Below are positions 40,027 through 48,886 of a stretch of DNA of 50,212 nt, piece by piece (the stretch's first letter is position 1; the number at the start of each line of letters is the position of its first letter). This stretch comes from an uncultured Collinsella sp. (GTDB lineage Bacteria; Actinomycetota; Coriobacteriia; Coriobacteriales; Coriobacteriaceae), in NCBI GenBank assembly GCA_900541675.1, contig UQKU01000013.1, positions 1-50,212 on the forward strand, in the 5' to 3' direction. A model generated the notes under the pieces. It was given only the letters and a program-made list of their open reading frames with translations. It was not told the DNA's origin and did no database searches. A program made the translations under genes and the position numbers.

Positions 40027-41439
40027 ATGGCATCAAAGAACCTTTTGCCCGTTGCCGCGCTCTGTAGTGCGCTTGCCACCGGCATGCCCGTTGCCGCTCT
40101 AGCGACACCCGCCGTGGACGCCCCCTTACCTGCCGTCAACTGTCTCGCCACAAACCAGATGAGCACCATCGCGCGCCAACGCTTCTCGCTTGCGCAGGCA
40201 AGCATTTCGGCCTCGGGGTGCCTCCGTCGCTGCACGAACAGCTCGATAGTCGTGGATACCGAGCACTCGAGCACAGCGGACGGCCCCCTAACGGGATGCG
40301 TTATCTGCACATGGCGCGCAGCTGCAACTGATGCCGATGGCGATTCCTGCGACGTGGAGCTGTGCCTCGACATCACCCTGTCCGATGACTCGGCGGACGG
40401 GGCAACAGTCGCCTTCGACAGCACGTTTTTCGAAAACGGAGGGGGTGTATGCCTGGGCTGCGTCCCCTCGAGCGCCGATGGCACGCAGCCCGCTATCTCA
40501 TTCACCGCATCGCTGAAAATGACCAAGGCGGGCACCGACGCCACGGCAAATGGCGAGATCGCTCTAATGTTCTACGCGAGCGGCACAGAAAGCCAGGAGA
40601 TTCGGGGCAAACAGCGGACCGGATCGCTCAGCCTGACGCGAGGGGCAGATCCCGGTCCTGTCGATATCAGTACCGAAACGCAAGATGTGCATCACGTCCT
40701 TGTCGATCCGGCGCTCCTCGAGATGGAATGGAGCGGAGTAGGAGCGGTCGGACTCGCCCCCTCGACAGGTGACATCGCAAGCGACTCCAGCGAGAGCAGC
40801 GGTGAAATAGCGCCTGGGGACAATGGCGCACCAGGCGGCATAACACCGCCATCGAGCGGTCCTTCAGCCACTTTCAGCGAGCCAAGCGAAACAGCCACCG
40901 CAGTGGGCGGCACGCAAGCTGGCGAAAACTTGGGGTGTCCCATGCCGGCAGACATCGACGAGGGCAATTGTTGCATGATGGTCGCGCTCGACCGCACGGA
41001 AACCGTCGACGCCGCGAGCATTGAGGTCACCGCTGCCGATAAGCCCGTCCGCAAAGCAGCCATTATCGCATTCCCTAAAACCGTCGAAGTTGTTTTTCTG
41101 CCATCGGGCGAGGTCGTAGCCCCCACCTTGCTCACCCTGCTTGGGGCAAAGGGCACGGCCAACCAAATCGACAACCTCACGGTCGCCGACCCTGCGACCA
41201 CCGCAAAACTGCACCTGTATGCCGTAACCTCGGACGGAGGCAAAACCGAGGAATTCGACGGTGAGAATCTCCTGAATAACCGGATACTCCATAAAATGGA
41301 AGACGTCTCGTATCAAATTGAGCTCGTGGGATTTGACCGAGCTCGAGATGCCGATATCATCGCCGCGGCCATTGAGTCCCCGCAGCGACTCATGACGCTG
41401 TGCTTCGATTACAGCCCCTATGTCGTGATGGGAGGCTGA
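40027..41439 (+). CDS. large secreted cysteine-rich protein
   Basis: A 470-residue protein with a signal peptide (cleavage after VAALA, about residue 26). About 13 cysteines remain in the mature chain, nine of them within the first 165 residues (GCLRRC, GCVIC, VCLGC), so disulfides are likely. A Ser/Gly/Pro-rich linker (about 250-300) separates this from a C-terminal region with GCPMPAD, CCMMVALD and beta-like strands. No membrane anchor or sorting signal ends the protein. I recognise no family. AAGGAG precedes the ATG. It closes the cluster and is probably held by the other surface proteins or released. Confidence 0.75.
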   Translation: MASKNLLPVAALCSALATGMPVAALATPAVDAPLPAVNCLATNQMSTIARQRFSLAQASISASGCLRRCTNSSIVVDTEHSSTADGPLTGCVICTWRAAATDADGDSCDVELCLDITLSDDSADGATVAFDSTFFENGGGVCLGCVPSSADGTQPAISFTASLKMTKAGTDATANGEIALMFYASGTESQEIRGKQRTGSLSLTRGADPGPVDISTETQDVHHVLVDPALLEMEWSGVGAVGLAPSTGDIASDSSESSGEIAPGDNGAPGGITPPSSGPSATFSEPSETATAVGGTQAGENLGCPMPADIDEGNCCMMVALDRTETVDAASIEVTAADKPVRKAAIIAFPKTVEVVFLPSGEVVAPTLLTLLGAKGTANQIDNLTVADPATTAKLHLYAVTSDGGKTEEFDGENLLNNRILHKMEDVSYQIELVGFDRARDADIIAAAIESPQRLMTLCFDYSPYVVMGG

Positions 41440-41557
41440 GGCTCGGGCATCAAATGCCGTCATTAATACCACTTATATAACGTATAGGATGAGGCATGAC
41501 GCACCCTGCAGCCCGTTCTGCTACGATTGCCAGGTTGGCATCAATATGGGAGGGTTC

Positions 41558-42274
41558 ATGCCGGGTTTGGGAACGGTCATCAACGTCGCACTTTTGATTG
41601 CGGGCGGACTGCTGGGCCTTATAGGCGGACGCTTTATCACACCCCGCATCCAAGACACGCTCATGAAGGCGTCGGGGCTGTGCGTTTTGTTTATCGGACT
41701 GGGCGGCACCATGCAAAAGATGCTCGTCATTGACGGGAAAGCGCTGGAGACCACCGGCACCACCATGCTCATCGTCTCGTTTGCCCTCGGCTCGCTCATC
41801 GGCGAGGCCGTTAACCTGGAAGCCGGCATCGAAAACCTGGGCGAATGGCTCAAGCGCAAAACCGGCAGCGAGGGAGACAACGAGTTCACCAATGCCTTTG
41901 TCTCGACATCGCTGACCGTCTGCATCGGTGCCATGGCTATCGTGGGATCAATCCAAGACGGCTTGCTCGGCGACTGGTCCACGCTTGCCCTCAAGGGCGC
42001 GTTGGACTGCATCATCGTCTGCACCATGACGGCTTCGCTCGGCCGCGGCTGCATCTTCTCCGCCCTGCCCGTTGCCGTATTCCAGGGAACGATTACGCTG
42101 TTTGCCGGCGCGCTCTCCCCCATCATGACCGCCGCCGCCCTCGACAGTCTATCGCTCGTGGGCTCTATACTCATCTTCTGCGTCGGCGTCAACCTCATCC
42201 GTCCTCAGATCTTCCGCACGGCCAATATGCTCCCCTCCGTTGTCATAGCCGTCATCTACGCCCTCCTGTTCTAA
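41558..42274 (+). CDS. DUF554 family membrane protein
   Basis: A 238-residue protein from ATG 41558, with GGAGG 5 bases upstream; an open frame upstream adds 23 residues with no site. Six to seven membrane helices and the family segments PGLGTVINVALLIAGGLLGL, GSLIGEAVNLEAGIENLG and FVSTSLTVCIGAMAIVGSIQDG are clear. DUF554 (YdfK-like) proteins are suspected transporters without an assigned substrate. A single gene between the surface cluster and the TerB-helicase module. Confidence 0.9.
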   Translation: MPGLGTVINVALLIAGGLLGLIGGRFITPRIQDTLMKASGLCVLFIGLGGTMQKMLVIDGKALETTGTTMLIVSFALGSLIGEAVNLEAGIENLGEWLKRKTGSEGDNEFTNAFVSTSLTVCIGAMAIVGSIQDGLLGDWSTLALKGALDCIIVCTMTASLGRGCIFSALPVAVFQGTITLFAGALSPIMTAAALDSLSLVGSILIFCVGVNLIRPQIFRTANMLPSVVIAVIYALLF

Positions 42275-42362
42275 ATCTATCTACGTAGCGGTATCTCGAA
42301 CACCTGTTTGATGCTGTGCTATGATATGAGGTCACCGAAGCTGCGTTAGGAGAGGAGAAACG

Positions 42363-44123
42363 GTGGCCGACCAGGACATCAAGATGCTCATCGAGCGCAT
42401 TATGGCCGAGGCCCGGACCCATCAGTCTGCTCGCTTCTCAAACGAAGTCTATGCTGACGAGCCGATTCTCAAAACCGGTCGTCAGATGCAGAACTTCCTT
42501 CCCGACCAGTACCGCAAAATGCGTGAGATATCGCGTTGGCAAGAAGACCCCAAGGGTGGCGCGGGACGTTGGCTTTCGGAAGCCGAGCTTTTCTACCGCC
42601 AAGGCCTGCTGATGGCCGACTTTGAGGACGACTGTCCCTACAACGGCACATTCAAGTCGTACTTTCCCACCTATAACGCCATGAGCGATCGGCAGCTGCG
42701 CGGCTATTTTACCTGGCGCACCCAAGTGCGCCGCGGAACCGTCGAGGAAACGTCTACGTCCTTTGCCTTTCTGTATCTCTATGAGCTGATCTGCGGCATT
42801 GGCGTAGATGACCCACTCGATGGTTTTAACAAAATCAAGGCCTTTTGGGATGCCTATCGCGCCTTTGAACCCGGCATCGACCGGTTCGCACGCGTGTGGC
42901 TGCAGGACTACGCCGTGTTCCACGGACTCGACCCCAAGCTGCTTCGCGACTCTAAAACCGTCATGTTCGATAACGCCCTTATCGAGCTGCGGCGTGCGGC
43001 GCGAGACCTTGCGCCCGCGCCAACGCCGTCAGACCTGGCGCCTGCGCGTCGCAAGACCTCCGAGCCCACGCTCCCCCTTCCGCCCGACGAGGCAGGCGAG
43101 GAGCGACTCATGGCCGCTATAAATGCCCTCTCCACGTACAACCTGAATAACTCACGGCTCGACCGTTCCCACCATCGCGACCTGCGCCACGTGGCATGCG
43201 CCGTGTATGTCCGTATGGCGCGCTACTATGACACGCACCGAAAGACCGGCATCGTAGCGAGCTTGTTTGGGGAGGAGACGGCCATGCCCTACACCATGTT
43301 TGCCTCGGCCGTGTTCTTTGCGCCCGAGCGCCACGAGGACTGCGAATATCGCCTGGACCCCATTCACATCTATCGCTGCCAAAATGGCTTTTGGGAATGC
43401 ATGCGCATCCACGGCAGCAGACAAAAAAGTAGCAAGCTCGGTGAGATGATGCGCGCCTGCGACCAACGCCTGCGCCTGGCCCTAGACCCCACCCATCCCC
43501 TAAAGGAGGAGAAGGTCCCCAAATATCTGGCCAAGATCATCGATGACGAGATCGTGGCATGGCTTTCGTGGGACGCCGCGCACCAGCCTGTCAAGATCGA
43601 TATCGATTTGAGTCAGCTGGGGCACATTCGGAGCGCCGCCGCGCAAACGCGTGAAGCGCTTTTGATTGATGAGGAGCGCGAGGATGATGTGCCTATGGAA
43701 GCCGAGGCGACGCTTATCGAGCAACCGAACACCGAGTCTACGCCCAGCATGTCCGCCGGACCTGGCGAGATGGCCACACGGCAAGACGAACCCGACGAGC
43801 CGACTGTCTCCACCGAAGAGTTTGGCGTCGTGGCACCGCTCCTCGCACCGACGCCCGTGTTCGCAGCTGCTGCGCCCGCTGACGCCACGAACGAACTCGC
43901 GCCTGCCGCAGACGCCTATCTCCGCGCGTTGCTCGAGCAGAACACGGCCCAGACGGCATTGGCGGTGGCACAGTCGGGCAAAAGCGAGGACATGCTCGTC
44001 GATACCATCAACGAGGCGCTCTTTGACCTGGTGGGTGACACCGTAATTGAATTTGGCGCGGCAGGACCGCACATTATCGAGGACTACGAAGCAGACGTGA
44101 GAGGATACCTAGACCATGAGTGA
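42363..44123 (+). CDS. TerB-N/TerB-C domain protein
   Basis: A 586-residue protein. TerB-N (about 75-290) is recognised from YNAMSDRQLRGYFTWRTQVRRG followed by FLYLYELICGIG. The TerB-C part comes later: IDIDLSQLGHIRSAAAQTRE (about 413), then an acidic/Ala-Pro linker (about 440-515) and the end block LVDTINEALFDLVGDTVIE with EDYEADVRGYL. These domains occur in tellurium-resistance-like stress and phage-defence operons, where they are thought to scaffold ATPases. No enzymatic residues are visible. Its stop overlaps the next gene by 8 bases, so it is one module with the ATPase and helicase. Its start is GTG at 42363 with GGAGAGG upstream. Confidence 0.85.
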   Translation: MADQDIKMLIERIMAEARTHQSARFSNEVYADEPILKTGRQMQNFLPDQYRKMREISRWQEDPKGGAGRWLSEAELFYRQGLLMADFEDDCPYNGTFKSYFPTYNAMSDRQLRGYFTWRTQVRRGTVEETSTSFAFLYLYELICGIGVDDPLDGFNKIKAFWDAYRAFEPGIDRFARVWLQDYAVFHGLDPKLLRDSKTVMFDNALIELRRAARDLAPAPTPSDLAPARRKTSEPTLPLPPDEAGEERLMAAINALSTYNLNNSRLDRSHHRDLRHVACAVYVRMARYYDTHRKTGIVASLFGEETAMPYTMFASAVFFAPERHEDCEYRLDPIHIYRCQNGFWECMRIHGSRQKSSKLGEMMRACDQRLRLALDPTHPLKEEKVPKYLAKIIDDEIVAWLSWDAAHQPVKIDIDLSQLGHIRSAAAQTREALLIDEEREDDVPMEAEATLIEQPNTESTPSMSAGPGEMATRQDEPDEPTVSTEEFGVVAPLLAPTPVFAAAAPADATNELAPAADAYLRALLEQNTAQTALAVAQSGKSEDMLVDTINEALFDLVGDTVIEFGAAGPHIIEDYEADVRGYLDHE

Positions 44124-45420
44124 TACCACATCCGCAGCACCCCGTGTGCCCAAGCGCGTCGCCGCCGTCATTCTCAACTCGCTCAAGGGCGGCGTGGTCC
44201 CGCGCATCGGCCTTCCCTACATCACCGTAGGGCGCGAGGTAGAGATCCGCGCCCTGCTCACCGACCTGAGTCTCATCGCCGACGGCGGCGCGAGCTTCCG
44301 CTTTCTGGTCGGTCGCTACGGAGCCGGCAAGAGCTTTTTGCTCCAGACCATCCGCACGCACGCCATGGGTGAGGGATTCGTCGTCGCCGATGCCGACCTA
44401 TCCCCTGAGCGCCGCCTGCAGGGCGGCCAGGGGCAGGGCCTTGCCACCTACCGTGAGCTCATCCGCAACATATCGACTAAAACGCGCCCCGAGGGCGGTG
44501 CGCTCAACCTTATCCTGGATCGCTGGGTCGCCTCGTGTGCCGATGCCGATGAGTCTGCCGTCAATGCCCAACTGGCCCCGCTCGAGGAAATGGTCCACGG
44601 CTTCGACTTCGCCCGTATGCTCCGCCGCTACCGCGCGGCCGTATCCGAGGGCGACGAAGAAGCTATGAGCCGCGTGACCAAATGGATTCGTGGCGAGTAC
44701 CGCACCAAGAGTGAGGCACGCGCCGAGCTGGGCTCCTCGACCATCATCAGCGATGACGACTGGTACGACTACGTTAAGCTCATTGCGCGCTTTTTGGTCT
44801 GCAGCGGCTACAAGGGCATGCTGGTGCTCATCGACGAGCTCGTGAATCTGTATAAGATTCCCAACGCCATCACGCGCCAATACAACTACGAGAAGATCCT
44901 GACCATGTACAACGACACGCTCCAGGGCAAGGCGCAGTACCTGGGCATGATCATGGGCGGCACGCCAACCTCCATCGAAGACCGCCGCCGTGGCGTGTTC
45001 TCCTACGAGGCCCTGCGAAGTCGACTCGCTCAGGGCCGCTTTGCACGCGAGGACCTTAAGGACATGCTCGCGCCCATCATCCGCCTGCAGCCACTCACCT
45101 ACGAGGAGTTGCTGGTGCTGATCGAAAAACTCATGCAGATCCATGCCGGATACTTTGGCTGGACGCCCACGCTTACCGAGAACGACTTGGTAGACTTTCT
45201 CAAGATTGAGTTTGGCCGCGTGGGAGCCGATACGCACTTGACGCCGCGTGAGGTCATTCGTGACTTTATCGAGCTGCTCGACATCCTATGCCAAAACCCC
45301 GACGCCAACGTGGCCGAGCTACTGCAAAGCGTCGGCGGCGACGCGCTGGCGCCGGCAACAGCAACAGGCGACACCGGCACCGCAAGCGGCGACCGCAATT
45401 TCGCCGAGTTCACCATCTAA
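44116..45420 (+). CDS. BrxD-like (DUF2791) P-loop ATPase
   Basis: A 434-residue AAA/STAND-like ATPase. GGVVPRIGLPYITVGREVEI leads to Walker A GRYGAGKS (66-73). ADADLSPERRLQGGQGQGL is a family segment, Walker B is LVLIDELVNL (Asp240, Glu241), and GMIMGGTPTSIED follows with a sensor-like Thr. The family includes BrxD of type 2 BREX phage-defence systems, where it acts with the helicase BrxHI. It overlaps the TerB gene by 8 bases; the helicase gene follows after 116 bases. ATP-driven remodelling of DNA or of the helicase is the expected role. Confidence 0.87.
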   Translation: MSDTTSAAPRVPKRVAAVILNSLKGGVVPRIGLPYITVGREVEIRALLTDLSLIADGGASFRFLVGRYGAGKSFLLQTIRTHAMGEGFVVADADLSPERRLQGGQGQGLATYRELIRNISTKTRPEGGALNLILDRWVASCADADESAVNAQLAPLEEMVHGFDFARMLRRYRAAVSEGDEEAMSRVTKWIRGEYRTKSEARAELGSSTIISDDDWYDYVKLIARFLVCSGYKGMLVLIDELVNLYKIPNAITRQYNYEKILTMYNDTLQGKAQYLGMIMGGTPTSIEDRRRGVFSYEALRSRLAQGRFAREDLKDMLAPIIRLQPLTYEELLVLIEKLMQIHAGYFGWTPTLTENDLVDFLKIEFGRVGADTHLTPREVIRDFIELLDILCQNPDANVAELLQSVGGDALAPATATGDTGTASGDRNFAEFTI

Positions 45421-45453
45421 CCTGCCAAAAAGGGACAGGTTTATTTTGGCTGG
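45421..45453. repeat. small inverted repeat inside the module
   Basis: GCCAAAA (45424-45430) pairs with TTTTGGC (45444-45450), extendable by two pairs across one T-T mismatch. The loop carries AGGGACAGGTTTA. It lies directly after the ATPase stop and 84 bases before the helicase start. The sequence style (AAAAGGGACAGG) resembles the intergenic palindrome near 14881 (AATAGGGACTG). It could weaken read-through into the helicase gene. Confidence 0.4.
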
Positions 45454-45536
45454 TTTTATCTGGGCAAACGTCGAGGCAGTGATGCGGCAAGCCACTGCTC
45501 ACCGCGTTAAGAGGTTCGTATTTGAGGGGAGGCCCC

Positions 45537-47981
45537 GTGAACGCCTTTGACCGATATGCTCCGTTTATCCAAGACTTCATCTACTCCCACGATTGGGAGA
45601 GTCTGCGCTCTATCCAGGTTGCGGCGGCAGATGCCATCTTTAACACACAAGACAATGTGCTCCTAACGGCATCCACAGCTTCCGGCAAAACCGAGGCAGC
45701 CTTCTTTCCCATCCTGACCGAGTTTTGGGAGAACCCGCCCGCGAGCGTGGGCGCCCTCTACATCGGCCCCCTCAAAGCGCTCATCAATGATCAGTTCGTC
45801 CGCCTCAACGACCTCTGCGAAGAGGCCGATATCCCTGTCTGGCACTGGCATGGCGATGTCTCGCAGTCGCACAAGGCTAAGCTCATTAAAAAACCGAGCG
45901 GTATCCTGCAGATTACACCCGAGTCACTCGAAGCGCTTTTAATCCATAAGCACATGGCGATCCCGCGCATGTTTTGCGACCTGCGCTACGTAGTCATCGA
46001 TGAGGTCCACTCGCTCATGCGCGGCGACCGTGGCGGGCAAACGCTCTGCCTTATCGAGCGACTCTCGCGCATGGCCGGCGTGCAGCCTCGCCGCATTGGC
46101 CTTTCGGCTACCATCGGCGACCCCGAGCGCACGGGCGCTTTTCTCTCACAGGGAACGGGGCGCGACTGCATTATCCCCCGTTTTGAGGAACCGCGTCGCG
46201 TGTGGCGCATCTCCATGGAGCACTTCTACAACTCGGGCCCCCAGGCGCAGCAGCGGGGATTCATGGGTACAGGTCCTCAAGAGGCCGAAGTGCTTGCGTG
46301 CGAGCGCATCGATGCGGCGGCATCCGCGGCACTGCCCGCCGGCGCCCAAGACATGCGTCACAGCGGACAGCTCACACAAGAGGAGCGCCGTCAACGTCGT
46401 GAGCGGGCACGGGGCAAGGCCGCTCCCAAGGACCGCCAAGCTTCCTCGGCCCCCGAGGGCGAAGTCGACATCCCCAAAGCACCCGAACAGGCATTACTCA
46501 ACCCCACCGACACAGCACCAGACAACGCCGACCCCGGCATGGGCTATATCTTCGAACACACCCGCGGCCGCAAGTGCCTGGTCTTTGCCAACTCGCGCGA
46601 GGAGGCGGAGGCCGTATGCTCCATGCTACGTAGCTACTGCGAGAGCCGACACGAGCCCGACCGTTTTCTCATCCACCACGGCAATCTTTCGGCATCGCTG
46701 CGCGAGACGGCAGAAGAGCTCATGCGCGACGAGGAACAGGCACAGACGACCGTCACCACCTCTACGCTGGAGCTCGGTATCGATATCGGCCGCCTGGAGC
46801 GTGCGTTTCAAATCGATGCACCATTTACCGTCAGCTCTTTTTTGCAGCGAATGGGCCGCACGGGACGACGCGATCTTCCGCCCGAGATGTGGTTTGTCAT
46901 GCGCGAGGAAGAGCCCGAGCCGCGCACGATGATGCCCGAGACCATTCCGTGGAAGCTCCTGCAGGGCATTGCGCTCGTACAACTCTATCGCGAGGAAAAG
47001 TGGGTCGAGCCGCCCGAGCTCGATCGACTCCCCTACAGTCTGCTCTATCACCAGACCATGTCGACGCTTGCCAGCACCGGAGAGCTCACGCCGGCAGAGC
47101 TTGCCCAGCGCGTGCTCACGCTCAGCTATTTCCATCGCATCTCGGCCGATGACTATCGCGTGCTACTGCGTCACCTCATTAAGATCGACCATATCCAAGT
47201 CACCGAGGGTGGCGGGCTCATCGTGGGTCTCGCGGGCGAGCGCATCATCAACAACTTTAAGTTCTACGCCGTGTTCCAGGAGAACGAGGAGTTTACCGTT
47301 CGCAGCGAATCGGCCGAGCTGGGCACGATTGTCAACCCGCCACCACCTGGCGAGCGCATCGCCATCGCGGGCCATTGCTGGATCGTCGAGGAAGTGGACT
47401 GGAAGCGTCACACCGTCTTTGCCACGCAGGTCAAGGGCCGAGTGCCGGCCTACTTTGGCAACTGCCCCGGAGACATTAACACGCATGTGCTCGAGCGCAT
47501 GCGCAAGGCGCTCAACGAGCACGCGGCGTATCCGTACCTTATGGGTAACGCGCGGGCCCGTCTGGCGCAGGCTCGCCATACGGCCGAGATTTCGGGTGCG
47601 GGGACCAAGCCGCTCATTAACCTGGGCGGCGACACCTGGGTGCTCTTCCCCTGGCTGGGCAGCTACGCCTTTTTGGCACTCGAGCGCATGCTCAAGATTA
47701 AGTGTGCCGCGGAGTTGGGCCTTCGCGGACTCGACCCATCACGCCCGTACTTTATGCAGTTTAAGATGAAGGCCGACGAGGAGACGTTCTTTGAGGTGCT
47801 CGCCGCCGAGGCCGAGAAGGACTTCGATCCCATCGAGCTCGTCTATCCCGACGAGGTGCCTTATTTTGACCGCTACGACGAGTTTGTTCCCGAAGAGCTC
47901 GTGCGCAAGGGCTTTGCCGAAGGCGTGCTCGACATAGAGGGCATGAAGCAGCGTGTCCGCAGCTGGAGCGACCACGCCTAA
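45537..47981 (+). CDS. Lhr/BrxHI-like DEAD/DEAH helicase
   Basis: An 814-residue superfamily 2 helicase from GTG 45537, which has GAGGGGAGG just upstream (a TTG five codons earlier is the alternative). Motif I is ASTASGKT (45-52), motif II DEVH (155-158), motif III SAT (190-192), motif IV region LVFANSREEAEA, motif V STLELGIDIG, motif VI QRMGRTGRR (437-445). A charged, low-complexity insert (about 255-345) separates the two RecA lobes. The C-terminal 350 residues resemble the winged-helix and beta parts of Lhr. It is the third gene of the TerB-BrxD module and probably translocates on DNA. Confidence 0.9.
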   Translation: MNAFDRYAPFIQDFIYSHDWESLRSIQVAAADAIFNTQDNVLLTASTASGKTEAAFFPILTEFWENPPASVGALYIGPLKALINDQFVRLNDLCEEADIPVWHWHGDVSQSHKAKLIKKPSGILQITPESLEALLIHKHMAIPRMFCDLRYVVIDEVHSLMRGDRGGQTLCLIERLSRMAGVQPRRIGLSATIGDPERTGAFLSQGTGRDCIIPRFEEPRRVWRISMEHFYNSGPQAQQRGFMGTGPQEAEVLACERIDAAASAALPAGAQDMRHSGQLTQEERRQRRERARGKAAPKDRQASSAPEGEVDIPKAPEQALLNPTDTAPDNADPGMGYIFEHTRGRKCLVFANSREEAEAVCSMLRSYCESRHEPDRFLIHHGNLSASLRETAEELMRDEEQAQTTVTTSTLELGIDIGRLERAFQIDAPFTVSSFLQRMGRTGRRDLPPEMWFVMREEEPEPRTMMPETIPWKLLQGIALVQLYREEKWVEPPELDRLPYSLLYHQTMSTLASTGELTPAELAQRVLTLSYFHRISADDYRVLLRHLIKIDHIQVTEGGGLIVGLAGERIINNFKFYAVFQENEEFTVRSESAELGTIVNPPPPGERIAIAGHCWIVEEVDWKRHTVFATQVKGRVPAYFGNCPGDINTHVLERMRKALNEHAAYPYLMGNARARLAQARHTAEISGAGTKPLINLGGDTWVLFPWLGSYAFLALERMLKIKCAAELGLRGLDPSRPYFMQFKMKADEETFFEVLAAEAEKDFDPIELVYPDEVPYFDRYDEFVPEELVRKGFAEGVLDIEGMKQRVRSWSDHA

Positions 47982-48007
47982 AACCCGTCTTTTTGGGACG
48001 GAGAGAC

Positions 48008-48886
48008 TTACTTGTCGTGAAGGACGGTGCCGAGGAAGTCGGCGTCGAAGGGCACGGCTTCGGCAAAGGCATAATCGCCGTCACTGGCGACGAGCAGGTA
48101 GTTTTCCTCGCCGCCGAACTCCGCGTCGCCGCATGGGACCACCCAGGCGTGGGCGAATACCTCGAGTGCCGCGGCAACGCAATCGCGCAGGAACGTCACG
48201 TCGCTCCCCCTGTTCGCACTCACGATATTGGCAACATAGATGCCCCCGGGGTTCAGGCTGCCTCGCACCAAACGCAATGCCTCAACCGTCGCCAGCTCGC
48301 GTACGGGCTCGGCACCGCCAAAGCAATCGCTCACGACCACGTCGTAGCGACGATGACCCACGCTCGTCACGCCCAGATACGAGCGAGCCTCAGCGGTAAT
48401 CACTCGCAGGCGATCGCCCACCGTGCGCTCCAGCTCGTCCAGGTAGAACCAACGGCGCGCCAGGCGCGTAATCTCGGCATCGTACTCAATGACGTCCATG
48501 CGCAAGCTCTCGTGCGACATCAGTGCAAACTTGGGATAGGCAAACCCGCCGCCGCCCAGCATGAGCATACGGTCGATACCATGCCCGTAAGCATCACGCA
48601 TTGCGTCCTCAGCCTCAAACACGTCGTCAAACGCGCGATAGTACGCAAAGACGGGCTCCGCCCAACGCTCGCCAACGTAGCTTGCGCTTTGGTAAACGCC
48701 GCCTTGCACCAATACACGGACTTCGTCGCCTCCCTCATCGTGCACGCGTTTCACACGCGCCAACCCATGGCGGGTTCGCGCAACCTGCAGACAGGCAGCA
48801 CGGACAGCGACAGCGGCCGCGCCAAGCGCCGCGGCCCCCAGAGCAACGCCGGCAACGACGCCGGCAGAAACACTCGGCTTGTTCAT
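48008..48886 (-). CDS. spermidine synthase-like protein with N-terminal membrane helix
   Basis: A 292-residue protein. After a hydrophobic N-terminus (about 8-32) comes a Rossmann methyltransferase-type fold: MLMLGGGGFAYPKF (SAM-type glycine loop), MDVIEYDAEITRLARRWF and YDVVVSDCFGG. This matches SpeE-like proteins, which move aminopropyl groups, but many members with a membrane anchor have no shown polyamine activity. Its stop lies 26 bases from the convergent helicase stop. The ATG abuts the stop codon of elp3, so the two form one transcript. Confidence 0.8.
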   Translation of the reverse strand: MNKPSVSAGVVAGVALGAAALGAAAVAVRAACLQVARTRHGLARVKRVHDEGGDEVRVLVQGGVYQSASYVGERWAEPVFAYYRAFDDVFEAEDAMRDAYGHGIDRMLMLGGGGFAYPKFALMSHESLRMDVIEYDAEITRLARRWFYLDELERTVGDRLRVITAEARSYLGVTSVGHRRYDVVVSDCFGGAEPVRELATVEALRLVRGSLNPGGIYVANIVSANRGSDVTFLRDCVAAALEVFAHAWVVPCGDAEFGGEENYLLVASDGDYAFAEAVPFDADFLGTVLHDK

